A stretch of DNA of 10,029 nucleotides from Euperipatoides rowelli. Lineage: Eukaryota; Onychophora; Udeonychophora; Euonychophora; Peripatopsidae. Under the pieces are notes generated by a model. That model had not been told where the DNA came from, ran no database searches, and was given only the letters and a program-made list of their open reading frames with translations. Positions 1-6,834 of the stretch are shown here, in pieces (within the stretch, counting starts at the first letter, position 1; the number at the start of each line of letters is the position of its first letter). The translations under genes were made by a program, and so were the position numbers. The stretch lies in assembly GCA_003024985.2 (NCBI GenBank), contig PXIH01S0010099.1; one strand, 5' to 3'.

Positions 1-384
1 CTTTATAATCAACCCTATACAATCTATTCCAGAAATCAAATTATCCCCATCCAAGTCCACCCATAAGTGAAATCCAATCTTAATATCCTTGGGAAACAAT
101 CCAATTTAATACGGAAAAAATATATACAATACATGACTATCCTAGAATTCATCATTTGTGTATCAGAGTGAACAAATCCCTTGTAAAAAGTTTATGAATT
201 TCATTTGAGATCATTCTGTAGAAACTTAAGTTTTCTCAAGTTGGAATATCATTACAATTCTATACTTCCATATTGCAAACCATAAAGTCAACATCAGCTT
301 CTTGGAATATTCCGAAAATCACATATTACCTTAATTTCCCCAATACCATATCTATCCATAATCCTATCAAAAGAAATACCTGCC
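1..384. other. AT-rich stretch, nothing recognised
   Basis: No coding frame of useful length, tRNA-like box pair or tandem repeat stands out here. The composition is AT-rich like the rest of the window. The open frame that starts at 273 runs on into the SINE head at 385 and is treated as accidental. Confidence 0.5.
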
Positions 385-750
385 GAGGGGAGGTGGCTCA
401 GTGGTTTGAGAAGTGGTACTTTGTGTCCCTTGGTGTCAGTATGAGCCAGGTTCAAGGCTCGTGCTGTCAGACCCGAAATCCCAATTGTCTTTCTTTCCGA
501 AAGACAGGGAGAGTAGGATAATTTTCAATCAGCAAGATTGAATTTCCAACTTTGTGTTCTGAAAATAGAGAATTTCAAAGTTCCATATACGATGAACGTT
601 ACCACAGAACCTCAGCGAGTCAACTCTGAAGACACATCACTGTTGTATCCCAATCGTCAGCATGTTAATATGTATCTGTATATCTGTAAATATGTATAAA
701 TAATTAATATGTAAATAGACTATTTTGTACGATTTGCCTCAGCCGTCAGA
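385..750 (+). repeat. tRNA-derived SINE-like element 1
   Basis: The head carries TGGCTCAGTGG at 394-404, which fits the RNA polymerase III A box (TRGYNNARNNG). GGTTCAAGGCT at 449-459 is a decayed B box. The spacing of 55 bases is longer than in most tRNAs but common in SINE heads. Downstream, TGTCTTTC (486-493) and GAAAGACA (499-506) form a perfect 8-bp hairpin with a 5-base loop. The body then becomes AT-rich (repeated TGTAAATA and ATAAATAA) until about 750, where I place a tentative end. The element is non-coding. The 82-codon frame across it follows tRNA-like sequence and is not a gene. The family name is unknown to me. Confidence 0.6.
394..404 (+). promoter_or_regulatory. Pol III A box-like motif of SINE 1
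   Basis: TGGCTCAGTGG fits the internal A-box consensus in every informative position. It is paired with a weaker B box at 449-459. Confidence 0.55.
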
Positions 751-1280
751 TGGGCCATGACACAAATTAGTGCCATACAAAAAGAAAAAAAATACCTGTT
801 GTTTCCCTTACTTACCCACAATTTCATATATGCTCCAAAGTTTCATCCCGTTTTTTACATATTGGATATAACACTTCCTGTTTTTAATAGTCCTATATTA
901 GTAAGCCTAGTTCTTGTAGGCAATATACTCGAACTTGTTTTAATATAAAAATTTCCAAAGTTACCCACTAATAAAAGCTTCTTAACCCCATATCTTTAAT
1001 CCTATAATTAATATATTACAAATCCCTACTCCTCAAACACTCCACCAATTTAGCAATATATTTCTATTCCGGAAACCTGTTAGCAAATTCATTATCTTAA
1101 ATTGGTTTGATTAATGTTTGTACAACAACAAAAAAGACTGAAATGCTTTGTTAGTAAGCAGAATTGGTGGAGGTCAGACGGGTCTTTATTCTGTGATTAA
1201 TTGATTAAAAAAAATATATATGTTTTACCTTGGAGGGTGAAAGGATTCCATTTATTATAATACAAATTTGCACAATTGTA
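751..1280. other. AT-rich interval, no gene seen
   Basis: A 63-codon frame at 757-948 encodes a hydrophobic, low-complexity peptide with no recognisable motif. AT-rich DNA readily gives such frames, so I do not call it. Around 1165-1178 a short palindromic AGAC-GG-GTCT is followed by an A-rich run near 1206-1214. This could be the 3' end of another degraded SINE, but no head was found for it. Confidence 0.4.
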
Positions 1281-1281
1281 C

Positions 1282-1725
1282 AGCTCCAGTGGTCCAACGA
1301 AAGATCGATCCCCGGGCGGCCCGCAGCTGAGGGATAATATAATTTTCTTTTGTAGTCGTATGGCTCCGGGGATTTTTCTTCTTTCATTATCACTAGGTTT
1401 GAGTAGTAACGCTTGAGAAATATATTTTCCACAGTTGGCTTAAGTTTGAACTTGCAGTAATCTCCCAGGCAAGATGGCTTCCTCAGATTATTGTTGGTTG
1501 AACGATACTGGGAAAAGTTCAAGATAGATGGCAGTGCTGTACAAGGCAGTAATGAAGAAGATTGTTATATTTACACAAAAATAAATAGTTGTAATAATCA
1601 TAACAGTATACGATATATATAATGTACATAGTGTAAATAATGAAACATTGTAAATTTGTAAATAACAATAGATAAAGACACGCAGTTCCTCCGGAAGATT
1701 CTCAACAAAAAAAAAACAAAAAAAA
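1282..1725 (+). repeat. SINE-like element 2 with conserved 3' stem and A tail
   Basis: The 5' end AGCTCCAGTGGTCCA (1282-1296) matches the start of the element at 2094 with two differences, and it contains an A-box-like TGGTCCAACGA. The B-box-like GATCGATCCCC follows after only a few bases, so the tRNA-like head seems internally deleted. At 1681-1705 the element carries the 3' motif seen elsewhere in the window (TTCC, short loop, GGAAGATT). An A-rich tail interrupted by single C residues follows to about 1725. The minus-strand frames of 105 and 143 codons across this region are shadows of the repeat. Confidence 0.5.
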
Positions 1726-1749
1726 ATTGCACAATTTTTCAAATTAAAG

Positions 1750-2060
1750 TTCCGTCCTTGTGGCACGTTCCATAGCGATAAAGATTTTAACTGCAAGGGC
1801 GACGACATAAGCTGAGACATTCCAGGTTCCCGTCTCAGTTGAGGCAGTTGTGGAAAGTTTTCTTTCCCTGGCTGATTGCACCTTGGCAGGGTTTTTTTAA
1901 ACCCGGTACCCTGCCTCACACAAGAACCTTGAAAACAAGTAGGAATTTATCGAAATTGAACTAGTATATTGTCTGTATGTTGAACGAGTATCTGTAATTG
2001 CGTCTTCTATTAAAATAAAGATCTCCTGTCAACGACAGGTCACTTTTTTTTTTTTAAAAT
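1750..2060 (+). repeat. SINE-like element A (head family shared with 5911-6206 and 6297-6834)
   Basis: The head runs from about 1751 to 1850. It shares an exact 15-base block, AGACATTCCAGGTTC (1815-1829), with 6364-6378, and a similar block with the minus-strand copy near 6130. GGTTCCCGTCT at 1825-1835 is the B-box position. CGTCCTTG (1753-1760) pairs with CAAGGGCG (1794-1801). Further hairpins are GGAAAG/CTTTCC (1852-1867) and two competing ones, GGGTTT/AAACCC (1889-1904) and GGCAGGG/CCCTGCC (1885-1915). The probable 3' end has ATAAAGA followed by the perfect stem CCTGTC-AAC-GACAGG (2025-2039) and a run of T at 2044-2055. No protein is encoded. Confidence 0.6.
2025..2039 (+). other. 3' hairpin of SINE A
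   Basis: CCTGTC and GACAGG pair perfectly around the loop AAC, just before a long T run. A 3' stem-loop of this kind is a known recognition site for the reverse transcriptase of some partner LINEs. That role is inferred here. Confidence 0.5.
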
Positions 2061-2093
2061 AATTTCTAATTAAAATAAATACAAGCTTTGTAA

Positions 2094-2301
2094 AGCTCCT
2101 GTGGTCTAGGCTTTTTGGTGCAAAAGCTAGTGCATTTAAAGGGTCGTATGTTTGATTCTAGACACACCAGTGTGGAAAATAGCGAGTTTTATTTTGATAT
2201 CAATAAGCTGGAGATTTTTTGTCTATATTCATATATAGTTATCAATCGTAGAAAGTGTAAATAAACATAATATTCCTTCAGGTAAGTTATTTTTAAAAAA
2301 A
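2094..2301 (+). repeat. SINE-like element D
   Basis: AGCTCCTGTGGTCTA (2094-2108) matches the start of element 2 at 1282 closely and holds an A-box-like TGGTCTAGG. The B-box-like TGTTTGATTCT lies at 2149-2159. The sequence around it (ATGTTTGAT, then AGACACA and AGTG) is echoed at 7819-7843. The end resembles the other SINE ends: CCTTCAGG (2275-2282), TTATTTTT (2287-2294), then seven A residues (2295-2301). The element is short (about 200 bases) and sits directly between elements A and E. Confidence 0.5.
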
Positions 2302-2309
2302 TAAATACA

Positions 2310-2448
2310 AGTGACTAGTCGAGCCAGTAAAGCACTCTNACTCAGCACTCCAGTGACCAAACTGGCCGTTGGTTCGAATCCGGGGAAAGCCCTAATCATA
2401 TTAGACATGATATAATAATACTTATTTTTAAATAAATAAATAAATACA
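2310..2448 (+). repeat. SINE-like element E with a perfect B box
   Basis: GGTTCGAATCC at 2371-2381 matches the Pol III B-box consensus exactly, and TAGTCGAGCCAG at 2316-2327 fits the A box. Between them CCAGT (2350-2354) and ACTGG (2361-2365) form a hairpin in the place of a long variable arm, as in Ser or Leu tRNAs. The arm next to the B box pairs poorly and no acceptor stem is visible, so this is a tRNA-derived repeat and not a working tRNA. It ends in TTATTTTT plus a (TAAA)n tail (2422-2448). It contains the only ambiguous base, at 2339. Its flanks are similar (2287-2309 and 2422-2448), which could be a target-site duplication or just shared SINE tails. Confidence 0.6.
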
Positions 2449-2529
2449 TGCTTTATTTCTTCCTGGTACATACTGCAATTTCATGTAGAATCGTTTATTT
2501 CTTAGTTTTGTAAAATGGTGAAAAAAACA

Positions 2530-2643
2530 AATTAAACCTTTACTATGTCTAATCCGGGAAAAGGCATCTCTCGGATTTGAATCGGCGACTAACCTGATTG
2601 TCGGAGCGGCAACATCTTACCATTCAATTAGGCCTGAAGGCCC
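2530..2643 (-). repeat. SINE-like element F, inverted relative to E
   Basis: On the minus strand the head starts near 2643. It has an A-box-like AGGCCTAATTG (2625-2635) and a B-box-like GATTCAAATCC (2573-2583). After the B box both E and F read ATCCG, a short spacer and then ATTAGACAT, so they appear to be one family in opposite orientation. The minus-strand end is not clear. I stop at 2530, but the repeat could extend to the ATTT-type run at 2422-2448. Confidence 0.5.
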
Positions 2644-3045
2644 TAATTCAACATTTATATGTGTAATTTAATGTATTTTAAGATTTAAACAAACAAAAAA
2701 AATATTGTATTTTACTTATTTAATTAATTAATTTATTAATTGTCTGGGAGTGATGGTCATGCTGAATTAGTGTGTTCACTGTTGAGTTAATTTAATCCAA
2801 AATAGGGACACATCTAATTATTAAACATCACCAGCGGAATTTATTTCAAGGGGGGAAATGTCTACCATAATGTTATGGAAATTCGCCTGTTATATACTTA
2901 AACCTGCAATTTATTTCCATTATTGAAACTGTAAACAAGGATCAAATTTAAAAAATATATATTTATTAAATGCAGAGAAGCAAACAAATTAGCATATTTT
3001 TCAGGCAATATAGCCTACTCTATATAGGTATTATACAGAAAACTT
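2644..3045. other. AT-rich interval with TTAA microsatellite
   Basis: A short run of TTAA/ATTA units lies at about 2716-2741. The remainder is AT-rich and shows no gene, tRNA-like boxes or tandem repeat that I can support. Confidence 0.5.
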
Positions 3046-3588
3046 GACCGATCAATCTATCTATTGATTGACCAGTCTATCTATCTATCAATCGACAGGT
3101 CTATTTATCTACCAATTACAAACAGTCTATCTATCTAGCTATACAGACCGGTCTATGTATCAAGCTATATTGACAGGTATATGTATCCAACTATATTGAC
3201 CGGTCTTTGTATCTATAGCAACCGGTCTATGTATCTAGCTATATAGACCGGTCTATGTATCTAGCTGTATTGACTGGTCTATACATATATCATTGATGGG
3301 TCTATGTATTTATCTATTTTTACTGATCTATGTATCTATCTATAGTGATGGTTCTATTTATCTAGATCAACAATTCTTTGTATCCACAGTATCTATATCG
3401 ACAGGTCTATTAGACCAGTCAATGTATCTATCTATTGACTGATCATGCATCTATCTATCAACCAGTTTATATTTCTATATATATATTGCTTTATCTATCT
3501 ATCTATCAATCAATCGATCTATCAGCCAGACAATCTATCTATTAGACTATATACTATTGACTTATTAATTGACTTATCTATTGTATAG
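3046..3588. repeat. GATA/TCTA-type degenerate microsatellite array
   Basis: The stretch is dominated by TCTA/CTAT tetranucleotides mixed with TCAA, TGAC and CGGT variants. It has pure runs near 3078-3090 and 3492-3506. It is the left part of a longer tetranucleotide region that resumes at 3968, so the SINE at 3589 appears to have split one array. No coding capacity is supported. Confidence 0.85.
3145..3370. repeat. 26-bp higher-order repeat inside the tetranucleotide array
   Basis: Units of about 26 bases begin with GACCGGTC or GACAGGTA and continue TATGTATCTAGCTATAT. About eight diverged units are visible, with the clearest between 3145 and 3290. The unit centre is palindromic: ATAGACCGGTCTAT at 3243-3256 is a perfect 14-base palindrome. 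The unit probably arose by amplification of a mutated tetranucleotide stretch. Confidence 0.65.
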
Positions 3589-3955
3589 TTGTGGTGGTCC
3601 AATTGGGAGAACAAAGTCTGCCACAGCTCAAGACATGTGGTCCCAGGGACAGGTTGAATTTCTGGGGTTTCCAGTACCTATCTGGGTTTTTTTCCAGGCC
3701 CAGGTGAAAGGTGACATTTTTCTTTGCATGAATAGACCATTAGATCTTGAGTGTAAGAAAAATATGTCACTGTAGCCAGGGTCTTAAAGATGGTTAAGCC
3801 AGAAATAGGAGGTTTGCACTTTACAAGAACCAAACTCAGAAAAACTTTATGGATGAAAACCTTTGATTGTACTTCCAAGTGAGGCAATTGTATATATTAT
3901 GTCAATAAATTATAGTTTTCCATGTTAGGGGGAACTTATTTTTTAAAAAAAAACA
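3589..3955 (+). repeat. SINE-like element C inserted in the array
   Basis: TGGTCCAATTGG at 3595-3606 fits the Pol III A box, and GGTTGAATTTC at 3652-3662 is a decayed B box. CTGG/CCAG stems occur in the body (around 3663-3673 and 3682-3696). The end has TTCC (3918-3921) and GGAA (3931-3934), then CTTATTTTTT and nine A residues to 3953, like the ends of the other SINEs. The octamer ATTGTATA occurs at 3580-3587 and again at 3887-3894, but it is AT-rich and the second copy is inside the element, so it is weak as a target-site duplication. Frames of 68 and 69 codons across it are accidental. Confidence 0.6.
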
Positions 3956-3967
3956 AGCAAACCTGAA

Positions 3968-5188
3968 TTATCTATCTATCAATCAGTCTATTTATCTAAT
4001 AATTGGTCTTTATATTTATTGACTTATCATCTGACCTATTGACTTGTCAATCAACCTACTGACCAACTGATCAAACAAATGCTGAGTGAACTACTGACCA
4101 ACTGATCAACTTATCAAACAATTAACCTACTGACCAACCAGCTGATGACACAACTGACTAACCTACCATGACTTCCTGACCAACCTATTGGCTGCCATAA
4201 CCAACCTAATATATGACAACCTATTGACTGATGCAGCAACTGACCTATAAACCACCCATCAACCGACCTATTGACCAACCTATCAGTTGACCAATCTACT
4301 AACTTATTGACCAACTGATCTGTTTACTGACTGATCAAATTACTGATCAGCCTTGTGACTGATGAACTTACTAACCAATCAAATCATTGACTAACCAACC
4401 TATCAAGTGACCAACCTATCAGAAGACTGACCTATCAACTGACTGATCTATCAACTGACATACCTAATAAATTACTTATGGACTGACCAACAAACTTATC
4501 GACTGACAACCTATCAACTGACCAACCTAATTACTGAACAACATATCAACCAAACAGCTTCTTAACAAACATACTTACCTATTTACATACTTCAAATTAA
4601 TAAACATACTGATCTATTATCAGACATACTGACCTATCGACCAACTAACATTTTACCTATCAACCTATTGACCGACTGACCTATTGACCAACAGATTGAT
4701 TGTATTACTAACCTATCAACCTACCGATCAAATGACTGACTGATCAACCTATCAAATGACTGACCTATTGATCTATCAACCAACCTATCAACTGTCTGAC
4801 TGACCAACCTAGTAACAACTGAACTATCAACTGATGACTGATCAAACTATTGACTGACTGACCATTTGATTTATCTGTTGGCTGACTCTCCTATGGATGA
4901 CTGACAGAATGACCTATTGACTGACCAACTCACCAACCATTTACCACCTGACAAATTTACAAACCGACCAACAATACCATTTAGTCTACTGACCTACCTA
5001 CATATCAACAGATTTACGAACCAACCTACCCACCAGCTGACCTAACTACTGGCTCACCTATACATCTAGTGACATACCCACTGAATTTCATGCCTACTGG
5101 CACCCACCTTCTTACCAACCTACCCACTCACCAACTGACACCCACTGGCTACCCTACCCATTGACAGACTGACCTGCCAACTTATAAA
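3968..5188. repeat. Long degenerate four-base-periodic array (TGAC/CAAC/CTAT/TCAA)
   Basis: For more than 1.2 kb the plus strand is built almost entirely from CTGA, CCAA, CTAT and TCAA-like tetramers, for example CTGACCAACCTATCAACTGA. No long exact unit repeats. The left end is TCTA-rich like the array at 3046, and the right end grades into CCCA/CCTA-rich sequence. G on the plus strand is largely confined to TGA contexts, giving a strong strand asymmetry. A 66-codon minus-strand frame (4114-4314) rich in Val, Trp, Ser and Leu is a by-product of the repeat. I see no gene. Confidence 0.85.
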
Positions 5189-5910
5189 TCTGGATTAAAG
5201 AAGAATTAAAAAATATAAAATAAATTTGATTTTAAATATAATTTTTGATTAATTGTTTCATAGTTTTGTTATGATGTTATTTTTACCTGCCTCATCATTT
5301 GGTATGCAGAACCCAAAACACATGGTTGAGGTTTCACCATATACAATACACATACTCTTTACTAAATATCAATTTGTGTCTTAAACTTTGAAAATGTGTA
5401 ACATCCTCTAAAAGTTTGGCGATTCATTCTGGCAGGTTAGTCATAAACCATCTAGGGTGACCTGATATGATGCATACTGGGGTTGGGTGTTCAATCTAAG
5501 GGTAGCCTGAAATGTTTATTTTTTTCTAAGGTGGATCTTCAATTGGGATGGTGTTTTTTTTCTCTATTAGAATCACTAGAATTTACATTCCTGATGTATG
5601 GTAATGGAGTTGAAGAGGGTGGTGAGAACAAGAAGAGTTGATTGGCTGAGGATTCAAAGAATCAAGAGACATGTAACCAATAAGAATAACTGTTAAGAAT
5701 TATAGAACACGACAGTTATGTAAGTATATATACATAATTTATTTATTCGATCGGATGTATAATTTATTGCTTTAATACTGCATTTAAAGAACTAGATTTG
5801 CTGACTTTTTCAAATGTTTACTTTGTATTGTTATATATTATGCAGTATTCAGACTTTGAATCTTAATATTATTTATTATATTATATGCCTATATAATTAG
5901 CGCTAGCAAA
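5189..5910. other. Unassigned interval with small hairpins
   Basis: No gene or full repeat is recognised. Small inverted repeats are present: GATTC-AAA-GAATC (5651-5663) and ATAACTGT (5686-5693) with ACAGTTAT (5712-5719). The part from 5730 on is AT-rich. Confidence 0.4.
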
Positions 5911-6206
5911 TTATAATCTTCAGGTAATAATTAGAACTTAAATAAGAGAAAATTAAACATTTATTTTATTCATATTCCTGTTTAATTTTTTAAGCAACAA
6001 ATTGAGATGTTAAAAAAAGTTGTTGTATGTGCTTGACCTTCAGCCTAATGGCGTCCAAATTTAAAATTGACTTAAAAGATGGCGTCTGGTTAGCCTCTCT
6101 ATTTTATTATTCTAGTTCGTTAGATGCGAACCTGGAACGTCTTAGCTTTTGTCTTCGTCCTCGCTTTCAGCCTACATTGGTACAGACTGGCCACGAGGAC
6201 GGGGCA
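5911..6206 (-). repeat. SINE-like element M (minus-strand copy of the A head family)
   Basis: Read on the minus strand from 6206, the head aligns with element A. CCGTCC and a TGG are followed by GACGTTCCAGGTTC, which differs from A by one base. GGTTCGCATCT (6122-6132) is a good B box. CGTCCTCG and CGAGGACG (6194-6201 and 6156-6163) form a perfect 8-bp stem at the same place as in A. The minus-strand 3' end near 5911-5930 reads ACCTGAAGATTATAA, resembling the shared 3' motif. The 69-codon plus-strand frame at 6027-6236 is antisense to this repeat and is not called. Among the three copies, M seems closest to the CpG-containing ancestor. Confidence 0.6.
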
Positions 6207-6635
6207 GCATTTAATCATTTATTTATTTATTTTTAAGTGATTACAAATAATAAATAAGCCAATATCATCCCTACATAAATAGAAGAAGTTATAATGTCCC
6301 GTCTTCATGGCATAGACTGTCTAGTGCAGAATGTTTTCACTTGAGGATGATTACATAAAGCGTAGACATTCCAGGTTCATGTCGCAGTTAGAGCCAGCTT
6401 TGGGAAAGTGTTATCTGAGGCTAGCTGGGTTTTTAATTGAGTATGTTGGCTCTTTCACAACCTAATTAGTTTATTATCTATATATTAATATGTGAAGGGA
6501 AAACTTTGGTTCCCTTTTTAAGCATATTGGGCGCACGGAGGAGTGCGAGATTTGGCAGAGTTAAAGTTTATATGGAGAGTGAGTGCAATGGGCTAAAATT
6601 TAAATATAAAATTAAAACATTCATTGTTTAGCATT

Positions 6636-6677
6636 GTGGCGGCTTTTTACAAAGGAGTGGCGGCTTTTTACAAAGGA
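6636..6677 (+). repeat. Perfect 21-bp tandem duplication
   Basis: Two identical 21-base units lie back to back at 6636-6656 and 6657-6677. Each begins GTGGCGGC and ends ACAAAGGA. With no difference between copies the duplication appears recent compared with the decayed repeats around it. Confidence 0.9.
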
Positions 6678-6683
6678 ATTTCT

Positions 6684-6706
6684 TATTGGTTGAATTTTGA
6701 CCAATA
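6684..6706. other. Inverted repeat TATTGGT/ACCAATA
   Basis: A perfect 7-bp inverted repeat with a 9-base spacer lies seven bases after the 21-bp duplication. The arms contain CCAAT-type pentamers. It may be only part of the SINE fold. Confidence 0.5.
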
Positions 6707-6834
6707 CTGGAGTCCTAGTCTAAATTATTAAGTGTAATTCGCAGTTCCTTTGGGAAGATTATCAAACTAGTAAAAATACATATTTCCTCCTTTTGGAGGG
6801 GAGATTTATTTTTAAGTAAAAAAAAAAAAAAAAA

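Larger units (their letters stand above)
6297..6834 (+). repeat. SINE-like element B, head to head with M
   Basis: The head at 6298-6400 shares AGACATTCCAGGTTC (6364-6378) with element A and keeps the stem CGTCTTCA (6300-6307) with TGAGGATG (6342-6349). The body contains AAGGGAA/TTCCCTT (6495-6516), CGCAC/GTGCG (6532-6547) and a perfect 21-bp tandem duplication (6636-6677). Two 3'-end motifs follow one another: TTCCTTTGGGAAGATTAT at 6745-6762, and CCTCC-TTTT-GGAGG at 6786-6799. The second leads through TTATTTTT into 17 A residues (6818-6834). This suggests either a composite of two elements or an element with a duplicated end. Confidence 0.55.

Noticed and set aside
273-521. 82-codon plus frame
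   Set aside because: It crosses the tRNA-like head and hairpin of SINE 1 and shows no protein motif.
757-948. 63-codon plus frame with a hydrophobic product
   Set aside because: It is AT-rich and low in complexity, with no recognisable domain and no supporting context. A frame of this length is expected by chance.
1205-1919. Two overlapping minus-strand frames of 105 and 143 codons
   Set aside because: They are antisense to SINE elements 2 and A. The translated products follow repeat sequence and contain no motif.
2310-2392. Functional Ser- or Leu-type tRNA gene
   Set aside because: The B box is perfect and a variable-arm hairpin is visible, but the acceptor and T stems do not pair well and the unit has a SINE-like AT tail.
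2229-2471. 80-codon minus frame
   Set aside because: It is the antisense reading of the tRNA-like element E and includes the ambiguous base.
3046-3588. CRISPR-like array
   Set aside because: Repeats of 26 bases have no unique spacers between them and grade into simple tetranucleotides. The setting is eukaryotic.
4114-4314. 66-codon minus frame rich in Trp, Val and Leu
   Set aside because: It is a by-product of the tetranucleotide array, where absence of stops follows from the repeat.
6027-6236. 69-codon plus frame with higher GC than its surroundings
   Set aside because: It is explained as the complement of the tRNA-like head of element M.
6495-6520. Rho-independent terminator (AAGGGAA/TTCCCTT then T run)
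   Set aside because: The stem and T run look like one, but the window is eukaryotic repeat DNA and the hairpin lies inside a SINE-like element.
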